A program made the translations under genes and the position numbers. From Planctomycetaceae bacterium (GTDB taxonomy: Bacteria; Planctomycetota; Planctomycetia; Planctomycetales; Planctomycetaceae), in the NCBI GenBank assembly GCA_020638955.1, contig JACKHO010000010.1:225001-280915 (forward strand): a DNA stretch of 55,915 nt, given 5' to 3'. Shown piece after piece: positions 1-8,146 of this stretch; position 1 is the stretch's first letter; the number at the start of each line of letters is the position of its first letter. The notes under the pieces were generated by a model, which saw nothing but the letters and a program-made list of their open reading frames with translations, was not told the DNA's origin and searched no databases.

Positions 1-597
1 CTCTCCGTTGAAGGTCACCACCTTTCGCTCAACTTCGTTGTGGAAAACGGAAAGGTCGTTTCGTCGACTCCTCAGTTCTTCGCCACGAACCCAGCGCTCG
101 TGAAGAACGCCAACAAAGTTGGCATCCCTGTTGGCACCCGTGTACTTGCCAAAGAGGAAGAACTTGCGTTTGAACTGGTGAATCGTCTCGGCGAAGAGCA
201 ACGCAAGGTCGCCATGATTGCCAAGGAAGCCCCTGCGGAAATCCGTGACGCCGGTTCACCGCAGCCGCCACAAGCCAAGGCCGAAGGAATTGCATTCAGT
301 GACCTGTCAGCCAACCAACAGTCGCTGCTACAGGAATTGGTCGTTGAGTATTGTTCCGCCATGCCACAGGAAGTTGCCAACGAGCGACTCGATGCCATTC
401 GCGAAGCCGGTTGGGATCACATCCACTTCGCATGGGCAGGTGCTACTGAACCGGGAGTTGGTCACTACTACCGGGTGCAGGGAAAGACTTTCCTCATCGA
501 ATTCGTCAACACACAGCCCGACGCCGCTGGCAATCCTGCGAATCACATCCACTGTGTCTGGCGCGATATGGCTGGCGACTTTGCTAACCCGCTCTAA
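1..597 (+). CDS. DUF3500 family protein, 5'-truncated by window edge
   Basis: The frame is open from base 1, so the true start lies upstream; 198 codons and a TAA are present. The C-terminal half reads like DUF3500: a run around HHLSLNF, then 'FFATNPA', then close to the end 'WDHIHFAWAGATEPGVGHYY' followed by 'FLIEFVNTQ' and 'NHIHCVWRDMAGDF'. The conserved histidines in these blocks suggest a metal or ligand site, but the family has no established reaction. Proteins of this family are usually exported; the N-terminus that would show a signal peptide is missing here. It sits 41 bp upstream of the dnaA-like gene on the same strand, with no functional link visible. Confidence 0.85.
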   Translation, partial: LSVEGHHLSLNFVVENGKVVSSTPQFFATNPALVKNANKVGIPVGTRVLAKEEELAFELVNRLGEEQRKVAMIAKEAPAEIRDAGSPQPPQAKAEGIAFSDLSANQQSLLQELVVEYCSAMPQEVANERLDAIREAGWDHIHFAWAGATEPGVGHYYRVQGKTFLIEFVNTQPDAAGNPANHIHCVWRDMAGDFANPL

Positions 598-638
598 GCG
601 AATCCAGGAACGGGTCCGTATCAACTGGGAGTAGCCAC

Positions 639-1694
639 GTGTCCGGCGGTCCGCGTTCGGGACAACACGGCTTTCTGAAGCTTTCCGAGAATCGACTGGC
701 ATGCCAGGCGGTGCGGCGCATGTTTCCCAACGTGCGCCGCAAACAGTTGGAAGTCGTGACGATTTATGGCCCGGCAGGATGTGGAAAGTCCGAACTCGTC
801 CGGGAGCTACTCAGGCAATGGCACGACGGGCGACCTGATGCCAAGGTCCGCTGCGTCACTGCGTCCGAGTTTGCCGCCCAACTGGCCGAAGCCGTCGACT
901 CTGGTGGCGTCCCGCAGTTTCAGGATCGATATCGTAAAGATGTTGAGCTTGTCGTCATTGAAGACATCCAGGCGCTCGCCGATCGTCCCGCAGCTCAGCG
1001 GGAATTGACGGTCACCATGGACAGTGCCGCCCGAAATGGTGGGCATGTCCTGCTTACGGCCAACCGCTCGCCGGGCGAATTGGCCGGGCTCTCTCCGCGT
1101 CTCGTCAACCGCTGTCACGGCGGCATTTCCATAGGCATCACATTGCCGGAATTGGAGAGTCGCACAAAGCTGGTGCGGCATTTTGCACAACACGAGCAAC
1201 TGCCGCTAACAACCAGGCACTGCGAGAAGATTGCCCAGGCTGTTGATGGCGGCGGCCGTGAGTTGCTGGGTTTTCTACGAACACTCACTACGCAACTCTC
1301 GCTGACTTCGCAGTCAGGTTCGATTGCAAAGGTCATCGACCAAATTATGGCCCGCCAGGAAACTGGGATATCGCCTGACATCAGTCAAATCACCAAAGCG
1401 GCCTCGCGACACTTTGAAATTCCGGTCAAAGAAATTCAGGGCACAAAGAGAGCGCAGCCCATTGCCCTGGCACGCCATGTCTCCATGTATTTGACACGGG
1501 AATTGACGAAGCTCCAGCTCAAGGAAATCGGCAAGTACTTCGGCGGACGCAGCCACAGCACGGTGCTTCATTCGTGCCAGCAAATCGAAGACAGGAAAAA
1601 GGACGACGCCAAACTCGTCTGGCATTTGGAGCAAATCTGTGACCAGCTCGAATCACGAGGATTCCGCTGCCTCAGGAGTCTCGCCGATTCCTGA
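639..1694 (+). CDS. DnaA-like AAA+ ATPase, lacking domains I-II
   Basis: A 351-residue protein starting at GTG, with GGGAG 7 nt upstream. It begins directly at what is domain III in DnaA. Walker A is GPAGCGKS (about 44-51) and Walker B is VVIEDIQ (about 105-111). It ends with a complete domain IV (about 255-345) carrying the DnaA signature GGRSHSTVLHSCQQIE, the helix that reads DnaA boxes. Typical DnaA has about 450 residues with a DnaB-binding domain I; that part is absent. Seen: a full nucleotide-binding core plus a DNA-binding domain. Inferred: binding to DnaA boxes, either as a replication initiator of reduced form or as a regulatory paralogue. No cluster of DnaA boxes is visible beside the gene, so an origin here is unlikely. 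Confidence 0.88.
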   Translation: MSGGPRSGQHGFLKLSENRLACQAVRRMFPNVRRKQLEVVTIYGPAGCGKSELVRELLRQWHDGRPDAKVRCVTASEFAAQLAEAVDSGGVPQFQDRYRKDVELVVIEDIQALADRPAAQRELTVTMDSAARNGGHVLLTANRSPGELAGLSPRLVNRCHGGISIGITLPELESRTKLVRHFAQHEQLPLTTRHCEKIAQAVDGGGRELLGFLRTLTTQLSLTSQSGSIAKVIDQIMARQETGISPDISQITKAASRHFEIPVKEIQGTKRAQPIALARHVSMYLTRELTKLQLKEIGKYFGGRSHSTVLHSCQQIEDRKKDDAKLVWHLEQICDQLESRGFRCLRSLADS

Positions 1695-1714
1695 TTCCCA
1701 GGCCTCGTATTGCG

Positions 1715-1981
1715 TCAACCACCGACATCTGCGGAGAGAAACTGGACGGTGTCGCCGGGCGCAAGTTTCCAGTTCAAGTCGCGAGTAAAGTGAATCGCAT
1801 TCACGGCCACGAGACAATGGGTGGAAATCTCGTTGTCGTCAAAACAGTGATTTGCGAACTCCGGAAATTGCCCCGCGAGTTGTTCCACGACCTGACCGAG
1901 CGTCGTCGCTTCAATCTGAACGCAACTGGTTCCTGCCCTCTCGCGCGGAATGCCAAAAAACTCAACGGTGATGTGAGACAT
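1715..1981 (-). CDS. MoaD/ThiS-family sulfur carrier protein
   Basis: An 88-residue ubiquitin-fold protein. It starts MSHITVEFFGIPRERAG, as MoaD proteins do, and ends in the diagnostic C-terminal Gly-Gly (SADVGG), which in this family is adenylated and thiocarboxylated to donate sulfur for molybdopterin or thiazole synthesis. The ATG at 1981 fits the family N-terminus; GGGGAG abuts it too closely to be a good ribosome site, and a GTG at 2005 would add eight residues. No moaE, moeB or thiG lies nearby, so the pathway (molybdopterin, thiamine or another sulfur transfer) cannot be decided. It is convergent with the dnaA-like gene. Confidence 0.85.
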   Translation of the reverse strand: MSHITVEFFGIPRERAGTSCVQIEATTLGQVVEQLAGQFPEFANHCFDDNEISTHCLVAVNAIHFTRDLNWKLAPGDTVQFLSADVGG

Positions 1982-2116
1982 GCTCCCCAGATTAACCACC
2001 AGCACGCAGCAATTCCATTGGCCTCAACAGACACTGTTGGCAATCGATTACAAATGTGCGACGATGCCTCCAGCAAACCTTACTCAAGTTGAAGTTCGAT
2101 TAGCAGGAAACTGTAC

Positions 2117-2923
2117 GTGGCACGCTACGACGACGATTACGATGATGACTATGACGACGATTTGCCAAGCCAGAAGCAGCGTCGAAAGCCCAACGATGGC
2201 GGTGGATTCAAAGTACAGTGGATTGTTGGCGGGGCAGCCCTGTTCGGTGTTTTTGTCCTGCTAGGCGGACTGGCAATTGTCTTTCTGCTCCCCGCATGGC
2301 ACGAAGCACAGGCGGCCAAGTCACGAAATCACCTCAAGCAAATTGGTCTGGCGCTCCACAATTACCACGACGTGTTCAACAGGTTTCCGCCCGGAAGTGT
2401 TGTGCAAGAAGACGGAACGGTGCTGCTATCGTGGCAGGGAAGCCTGTTGCCCTACGTTGACGAAGCTCCTCTCTACAACCGCATGGCATTTGACATCGAT
2501 TGGAATGGACCCGAGAACCGAAAAGTCAGAGAGACGGTTGTCCCGGTCTACCAAAACCCCAACCTTTCAAGAAGCGTAACGACCGATGGACTTCCGGTCA
2601 CACACTACGCTGGTAATTCGCACGTATTCTTTGAAAACCGAACATTGGGAATACGCGACATTACGGATGGAACATCCAACACGATTATCATCGGTGAAGT
2701 CACCACCGGATTGAAAGCCTGGGGTGATCCAACGAACGTTCGAGACCCCGCTCTTGGTTTGGACGCGACACCAGAGCAATTCGGACTCACGCGAAGCAGC
2801 ACCGGACTGGGGGCTCAGTTCCTGTCAATCGATGGAGCTGTACACTTCATCCACAAAGACGTCGACCCCGAGATTTTGAAAGCGCTTTCAACCTACAATG
2901 GCAACGAGGTAATGCGGTTCTAG
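2117..2923 (+). CDS. DUF1559 membrane protein with acidic N-terminus (copy 1)
   Basis: 268 residues from GTG. The N-terminus is a run of Asp/Tyr (positions 4-16), then a basic patch (KQRRK), one transmembrane helix (about 35-57), then the DUF1559 region: NHLKQIGLALHNYHD with FPPGS, a central 'DGTSNTIIIGEV', and near the end the D-G-x-V-x-F-I element. DUF1559 proteins are abundant in planctomycetes and resemble type IV/II pseudopilins after the helix, but their function is unknown. Here the helix is internal rather than preceded by a prepilin cleavage site. First of three tandem copies on the same strand, 74 bp before the next. Confidence 0.88.
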   Translation: MARYDDDYDDDYDDDLPSQKQRRKPNDGGGFKVQWIVGGAALFGVFVLLGGLAIVFLLPAWHEAQAAKSRNHLKQIGLALHNYHDVFNRFPPGSVVQEDGTVLLSWQGSLLPYVDEAPLYNRMAFDIDWNGPENRKVRETVVPVYQNPNLSRSVTTDGLPVTHYAGNSHVFFENRTLGIRDITDGTSNTIIIGEVTTGLKAWGDPTNVRDPALGLDATPEQFGLTRSSTGLGAQFLSIDGAVHFIHKDVDPEILKALSTYNGNEVMRF

Positions 2924-2997
2924 CGCGCGGCCCGGACAATCGCAAAACCCAATAAACAAACGCACGTCTTACTGAAAGCAACAAGAGAGTAATACAA

Positions 2998-3816
2998 ATG
3001 GCACGCCACGACGACGATTACGATGATGACTACGACGACCAACCACGGCGGCGGAGACGACGCTCAGGCGGTGGCGGCGGCTCTACGGGTATGATTTGGA
3101 TTATTGTCGGAGTGAGCCTGCTGGGAGTGTTCGTGGTTTGTAGCGGGATTATGGTAGCCCTGCTCCTTCCAGCCGTGCAGCAGGCACGAGAAGCGGCCCG
3201 GACTTCGCAGTCGAAAAACAATCTCAAGCAAATTGGCTTGGCACTGCACAATTACCATGACGTGTACAATTCATTTCCGCCCGGAAGCATTGAGAAAGAA
3301 GACGGAACCGTGTCGCTCTCATGGCAGGGGAGTATTTTGCCATTTGTCGACCAGGCCCCACTTTTCAACCAAATCGAAATGGGAGCCGACTGGAACGGGC
3401 CAGAAAACCACCTGGTCCGTTCGTCGACCATTCCCGTTTATCTCAACCCCTCAGTTGCGGAATTAGTGGCACCTGACGGGCTTCCTGCTTCACACTATGC
3501 TGGAAACATCAACATGTTCCCTGTGAATCGAGGAGTGCGCTTACGCGATATCGTCGATGGCACATCGAACACCATAATCGTGGGGGAAGTTACAACCGGA
3601 CTGAAATCATGGGGCGATCCGACAAACCTGCGAGACCCGGCAGATGGCCTAGGAAACACGCCGCAACAGTTTGGCCTCCGACGCCGACCGGCTGGTGAAG
3701 GCGCGCAATTCTTAATGACGGACGGTGCAGTACGTTTCATTTCGACAGAGGTCGATCCGGAAGTACTTAAGGCTCTCTCAACGCCAGATGGGGGCGAGTT
3801 TACGGGTGCATTCTAG
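2998..3816 (+). CDS. DUF1559 membrane protein with acidic N-terminus (copy 2)
   Basis: 272 residues, ATG start with AAGAGAG about 8 nt upstream. Same architecture as its neighbours: MARHDDD followed by further Asp/Tyr, an Arg-rich and Gly-rich linker, a transmembrane helix (about 33-55) and the DUF1559 domain (SKNNLKQIGLALHNYHD, FPPGS, DGTSNTIIVGEV, TDGAVRFIS). The part just after the helix (LLLPAVQQAREAAR) is the most canonical of the three copies. Clearly a product of tandem duplication with the flanking copies. Function unknown; probably a surface or envelope-anchored protein with the large domain outside the cytoplasm. Confidence 0.9.
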   Translation: MARHDDDYDDDYDDQPRRRRRRSGGGGGSTGMIWIIVGVSLLGVFVVCSGIMVALLLPAVQQAREAARTSQSKNNLKQIGLALHNYHDVYNSFPPGSIEKEDGTVSLSWQGSILPFVDQAPLFNQIEMGADWNGPENHLVRSSTIPVYLNPSVAELVAPDGLPASHYAGNINMFPVNRGVRLRDIVDGTSNTIIVGEVTTGLKSWGDPTNLRDPADGLGNTPQQFGLRRRPAGEGAQFLMTDGAVRFISTEVDPEVLKALSTPDGGEFTGAF

Positions 3817-3866
3817 CTTCTCACACACGACGCGTCACAAAACCAACAAGACTCAGGAACGCAACA

Positions 3867-4700
3867 ATGGCACGCTACGATGATGATGACGATTTCGATG
3901 ACGACGACCGACCACGGCGAAAGAAGAAAGGACGCCGCCGTTCCGGAGGTAGCAGCGGAAGTGGTTCATCGGGAACGTTGTGGATCATCATCGGAGCGGT
4001 AGTATTTGGCTGCATTCTGCTCTGTGGTGGCTTGGCTGCAATACTGTTTTTCCCTGCCATGAATGAAGCGCGTAACGCGGCGCGCATGTCGCAGTCCAAG
4101 AACAACCTGAAGCAAATCGGACTGGCGCTGCACAACTACCACGACACATACAATTCATTCCCCCCCGGCAGTGTCGTCAAGGACGACGGAACGGTGTCCC
4201 TGTCGTGGCAGGGAAGCATTCTGCCTTACGTAGACCAGGCGCCGCTTTACAACCAAATCGAAATGGGTGCTGACTGGAACGGAATTGAAAACATGGAAGT
4301 TCGATCGACTGCCGTTCCGGTCTATCTGAATGCTGCCGTGCCCGACCTCATGGCACAAGACGGACTTCCCGCCTCACACTACGCCGGCAACGTAAACTTG
4401 TTTTTCGAAAACAAGTGCCTGAGAATTCGCGATATCGTCGATGGAACTTCCTACACGGTCATTGTCGGAGAGGTGACAACCGGATTGAAGTCCTGGGGTA
4501 ATCCGACAAACCTGCGCGATCCCGCCGCGGGCCTGGGAGCCACTCCCAATCAATTCGGTCTGACGCATGGTCCCGGAGGGGAAGGAGCGCAGTTTCTGTT
4601 CGTGGACGGTTCAGTTCAGTTCATTGACCAGAATATTGACCCCGAAGTGCTTAAAGCACTGGGTACTCCAAGCGGCCGCGAGGCCATTGATCCGTTTTAG
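3867..4700 (+). CDS. DUF1559 membrane protein with acidic N-terminus (copy 3)
   Basis: 277 residues, ATG start, with a CAGGAAC element upstream. The N-terminus has Asp clusters, then a Lys/Arg patch (RRKKKGRRR), a Ser/Gly linker, a transmembrane helix (about 39-61) and the DUF1559 domain with SKNNLKQIGLALHNYHD, FPPGS, DGTSYTVIVGEV and VDGSVQFID. Closest to copy 2 through the domain. It ends 7 bp before the stop of the convergent gene at 4707-6140, which encodes a diverged DUF1559-like domain, so four related genes lie together. Confidence 0.9.
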   Translation: MARYDDDDDFDDDDRPRRKKKGRRRSGGSSGSGSSGTLWIIIGAVVFGCILLCGGLAAILFFPAMNEARNAARMSQSKNNLKQIGLALHNYHDTYNSFPPGSVVKDDGTVSLSWQGSILPYVDQAPLYNQIEMGADWNGIENMEVRSTAVPVYLNAAVPDLMAQDGLPASHYAGNVNLFFENKCLRIRDIVDGTSYTVIVGEVTTGLKSWGNPTNLRDPAAGLGATPNQFGLTHGPGGEGAQFLFVDGSVQFIDQNIDPEVLKALGTPSGREAIDPF

Positions 4701-4706
4701 TGTCGC

Positions 4707-6140
4707 CTACCTCGGCTTCAGACGTACCCCAAACTCGTCGCTGAAGTCGGCGGCGAGTTGGGCGGGTTCGATGAGTTCTTCCAGCAGTTCGGCGAGGGAC
4801 ACATTCTCCAGCGAGTGCTGCTGCTGTTCGTTGAGGGCTTCGTCGGGAACCGCACTGACGTCAATTGGGAGTGCCGAGAGTTCGCTCCACTGCACGAGGA
4901 GTGTCCGCAACGTCAGTGGGCGCGTTTGTTCAAACCGCACCAGTTTCTGGGCGACGGCCTTTTCCACATTGAATGGCGGTGGGTTGGGTGCCAACTCGAC
5001 GAGAATGGGAACATCATCTGGACCAGCGATTGGCTCGGGCGGCATGCCTGGTTGCTGAACGTTTTCCATGACGAGCGGATCGCCTGGGAAAGTGGGATCG
5101 AGCGGCGTGCCGTCAGCCATGGCGGCTAACCGTCGGAGAATCACCGGCTCAGTTTCTGCAGGGAGGAACCGGACCGATCCATCTGCCAGCAGCACGAACA
5201 TTCCGTCCTGTTGACCGGTTCCGAGACCATCAGGGCCGTTGATGTACGGTTCCTTCGTCAAGGCCCGCATGGTGGCATTTCCCGGTGCGGCCCAGGAACC
5301 GAGTTGATTCTGCACGCCCACAATCATGAGTGTGTTGGCCAGTCCGTCACGCACATCCTGCAAACGGGTTTGCCGACGATGACCAAAAATCCCGGCACGA
5401 GGATGTTGTACTGCCAGGTCTGGAGCATCGGCCCCCACTCCGGCGACGCCTGCAAAGTGGCTAGCTGGTAGCCCGTCGTCTCCGACGAGCTTGGGGATTT
5501 CAGGATTCTGGAACTGGGCCACGCGCCGGCGCACAAAGGCGTCGTTCACAGGATCATTCCAGGGGTGTTCCTCGCGAAAGGCGGGAGCACCGGCTTTGGA
5601 CCTTTCCAACTCACCGAGCCAACTCAAGTTCTGCGTTTCGCCAATGGGGTAACTGCCATGCTGGTTTGTGTACTTGAGTAACTCGGCGTACAGGGCATCG
5701 AGCCGTTCTTCGGCGGGGCTCTTCTTGGGCTGGTCAGGATGCACATCCTCAACGACAACGACGTCTTCGTCTGAACCATTTGAATTATCGACACCAGTCG
5801 ATTCCGGCGGCGCAGGTTCGACAACGTCCTCGTCTTGCACGACTGGGGTGTCCGCTGACCTGGGCCAGAACATCCAGACGGCGAGTAATACCATCACCAA
5901 CGCCGCGCCACCCCACACAAACTGAGTGATGCGGGAACCTGCTGGTGCTGAGTCTGGCAGTCCCTGGCTCAGTGGAGGGGCACTCACTGGTGGTGCCGCT
6001 GGAACACCAATGAGCTTGTTTCCCTCTTCCTTAATGAGCACCGGACTTTTGCAGTCGGGACAGTCCACCGTCCTGTCGCGCCAGGATCGATCCCGGAGGC
6101 GCAGCTTCGCAGAGCAGTGAGGACAGGGAAACTCGTACAT
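4707..6140 (-). CDS. Zinc-ribbon, transmembrane, DUF1559-like protein with extra C-terminal domain
   Basis: 477 residues from the ATG at 6140; the frame stays open further upstream, but that part overlaps sufE on the other strand. Order seen: N-terminal zinc ribbon (CPHC ... CPDC, about residues 5-30), a Pro/Ala linker, one transmembrane helix (VWGGAALVMVLLAVWMFW), an acidic stretch, a region aligning with the neighbouring DUF1559 copies (SWLGELE, DDGLPASHFAGV, LQDVRDGLANTLMIVG, LADGSVRFL), and a distinct C-terminal segment of about 90 residues with repeated Glu/Leu helices. The lysine-glutamine helix normally at the start of DUF1559 is diverged. Function unknown; orientation and homology suggest it works with, or derives from, the triplet. 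Confidence 0.82.
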   Translation of the reverse strand: MYEFPCPHCSAKLRLRDRSWRDRTVDCPDCKSPVLIKEEGNKLIGVPAAPPVSAPPLSQGLPDSAPAGSRITQFVWGGAALVMVLLAVWMFWPRSADTPVVQDEDVVEPAPPESTGVDNSNGSDEDVVVVEDVHPDQPKKSPAEERLDALYAELLKYTNQHGSYPIGETQNLSWLGELERSKAGAPAFREEHPWNDPVNDAFVRRRVAQFQNPEIPKLVGDDGLPASHFAGVAGVGADAPDLAVQHPRAGIFGHRRQTRLQDVRDGLANTLMIVGVQNQLGSWAAPGNATMRALTKEPYINGPDGLGTGQQDGMFVLLADGSVRFLPAETEPVILRRLAAMADGTPLDPTFPGDPLVMENVQQPGMPPEPIAGPDDVPILVELAPNPPPFNVEKAVAQKLVRFEQTRPLTLRTLLVQWSELSALPIDVSAVPDEALNEQQQHSLENVSLAELLEELIEPAQLAADFSDEFGVRLKPR

Positions 6141-6369
6141 AATTTGAAAAAGCTTTGACGTCGGTTCCTTATTGTATTCGGCACATCGACACGATTCGCA
6201 CCCGTAATTCGCAGCTCTCACTTCTTTCTGGTCGCGACATTGACCGGCCAAAAATGCCGCTACGTGTTGTCGACATCCCTTCTGGCCGGTTGTTCTTTGA
6301 CTTCGGCAACGTAGAATGCCTCCGCATCTCCACAGATAGTAAACGGAAACAGAAGGCTCGTTTGTACCA

Positions 6370-6819
6370 GTGCCGGACATCATTACGCTCGACGAACTGC
6401 TCGAAGAATTCGAATTCCTGCCGGACTGGGAAGACCGCTGTGATTTTCTCATCGACCTCGGCATGGAACTCCCCAAACTCGATGAGAGCGAAAAAACGGA
6501 GGCCAACCGCGTCCACGGCTGTCAAAGCAACGTCTGGCTGGTGAATGAGTTAGAAGAATCGAACGACCAGACAGTCCTGCGCATTCGGGCCAACAGTGAC
6601 GCCATGATTGTTAACGGCCTCATTACCATTTTGCTGGCCATTTACGACGGCAAAACGCCCCGCGAAGTCCTCGACATCGACGCAGCAGCCATTTTCTCCC
6701 AGCTACATTTGGACCGGCATTTGAGTTCGCAGCGCAAGAACGGACTGTCAGGAATGGTGCAGCGCGTGCGTCAACTCGCCGCTTCCGCACTCGTTGAGCT
6801 GGATGGCGAAACAAAGTAG
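6370..6819 (+). CDS. sufE: SufE-family cysteine desulfuration protein
   Basis: 149 residues from GTG. SufE accepts persulfide sulfur from the cysteine desulfurase SufS for Fe-S cluster assembly. The signature is visible: LPDWEDRCDFLIDLG near the N-terminus, the sulfur-accepting cysteine in VHGCQSNVW (about residue 51), and the C-terminal pattern SQLHLDRHLSSQRKNGL. The length fits the family (about 140-150). No sufS or sufBCD is present here, which is common for sufE in planctomycetes. Divergent from the gene at 4707-6140 with a 229-bp spacer that shows no other feature. Confidence 0.93.
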   Translation: MPDIITLDELLEEFEFLPDWEDRCDFLIDLGMELPKLDESEKTEANRVHGCQSNVWLVNELEESNDQTVLRIRANSDAMIVNGLITILLAIYDGKTPREVLDIDAAAIFSQLHLDRHLSSQRKNGLSGMVQRVRQLAASALVELDGETK

Positions 6820-6910
6820 CGACAGGAAATTCCTGCTGTCCGCTGTTTGACGTTGTGATATGCTCAATGCAAATGCGAATTCCGAGTGGAGTCGCAACCG
6901 GGAGAGCGTT

Positions 6911-7981
6911 ATGACCACAGCATCCGAACCGGCGAAACCGCAGCTTCGCTCCTCGGGATTAATTGACTGGCTGGGTCCCCACCTGCGCTGGATTACAGTT
7001 CCCAGCTGGGTGCTGTCGCTCATCATTCACGCCATTTTCATCACCATTCTGATTGTCGTCTCACAAATGCCGAGTTGTCGGGGCGATTTCGGCGGTGATG
7101 GTGGCGAGAGCTTCCGCAAGGTCGGCATTCGACAGCGCGGCGAACAGAACAAAGCGAGCGAAGTCGAAGCGGAACAGCCCTCGGAAGAACAGCTCCCGAC
7201 GATCAGTTCTCCGGTCGTCACGACAAGTGCCATTCCCGACCAGCCGCCCATTCCGCTGCCATTACCAGCAATTCAATCTCCCTCCATGCCACTGCTTGGT
7301 GCGGGACCACCGCCCCAGTTTGATGCCACGCAATTTTCCAGCGTCATTCAGCCCTCACAAATTGTATCAGGCGGAGCACCGCCGAGTGGTGGCCCGAATG
7401 ATGGCAGTGATACGAATGCGACGTCGTTCCTCGGCGTGTCGGATCGAGGCCGTTCGTTCGTGTACATCATCGACCGCTCTTCCAGCATGGAAGATGACGG
7501 TCGACTTAGAGCAGCGAAAATGGAGCTGCTCTCAAGTCTGCAGCAGCTCGATGAATCGCAGCAGTTTCAAATCATTTTCTACAACGCCAAGTTCACCGTG
7601 CTGCAGCCCCGTTCAGACAAGTTCAACCTCTTCTTCGGGACCGACGCACAGCGGCTGCAGGTCGTTGAACAGCTTCGAGAAATCAGGCCGGAAGGGGGCA
7701 CCCTGCATTTCCCTGCCGTGATGCGGGCACTCAAATTTCGGCCCGACGTTATTTTTCTCCTGACAGACGGAGATCCCACTTCGGCTCTCACGCCGAGTGA
7801 ACAGGAAGAAATCCGCATCGAAAACGGCGGCGGAACCCACATCCACTGCATTGAATTTGGGAAGGGCTCAGTTTCCGTGAACGGCCGGTCAGCCAAAGAA
7901 GGAAATTTCCTCGACAAACTGGCGCAGAAAAACGGTGGCCAATACGTGTACCGCGACGTGACGGACATCGCAGGCTTTTAG
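6911..7981 (+). CDS. Membrane-anchored von Willebrand factor A domain protein
   Basis: 356 residues. The ATG at 6911 is preferred over 6860 because GGGAGAG lies 7 nt upstream. A transmembrane segment (about 35-57, SWVLSLIIHAIFITILIVV) is followed by a charged and then Pro/Ser-rich linker and a C-terminal vWA domain (about 180-356). The metal-ion adhesion site DRSSS is intact in FVYIIDRSSSMED, with later elements GGT and LLTDGDP. vWA domains bind protein partners through a divalent metal. The topology places the vWA domain outside the cytoplasm. No MoxR ATPase is adjacent. Confidence 0.88.
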   Translation: MTTASEPAKPQLRSSGLIDWLGPHLRWITVPSWVLSLIIHAIFITILIVVSQMPSCRGDFGGDGGESFRKVGIRQRGEQNKASEVEAEQPSEEQLPTISSPVVTTSAIPDQPPIPLPLPAIQSPSMPLLGAGPPPQFDATQFSSVIQPSQIVSGGAPPSGGPNDGSDTNATSFLGVSDRGRSFVYIIDRSSSMEDDGRLRAAKMELLSSLQQLDESQQFQIIFYNAKFTVLQPRSDKFNLFFGTDAQRLQVVEQLREIRPEGGTLHFPAVMRALKFRPDVIFLLTDGDPTSALTPSEQEEIRIENGGGTHIHCIEFGKGSVSVNGRSAKEGNFLDKLAQKNGGQYVYRDVTDIAGF

Positions 7982-8146
7982 CAGTAATCTCGCACAGTAG
8001 GCCGCAAGCCGTTGCCGGAACTGCGCAAACCTCTATTGAGGATTTCCAAGCGTGCCCATTGATGGACGATCATTCTGCGGCCGAAGTTCCGGCAGCATTC
8101 CGGTTTGCTCCGGTCCGGCCTACATATCTCACGCCGCCACGACCTG

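Noticed and set aside
131..149. TGGCAC ... TTGC resembling a sigma-54 promoter
   Set aside because: The spacer is 8 bases instead of 5, and the site lies inside the DUF3500 coding region.
1790..2092. Plus-strand open frame opposite the moaD-like gene
   Set aside because: Shadow of the minus-strand gene; no ribosome site and no recognisable sequence.
639..2116. Replication origin beside the dnaA-like gene
   Set aside because: No cluster of DnaA boxes, no AT-rich tract, and no dnaN/recF/gyrB neighbours.
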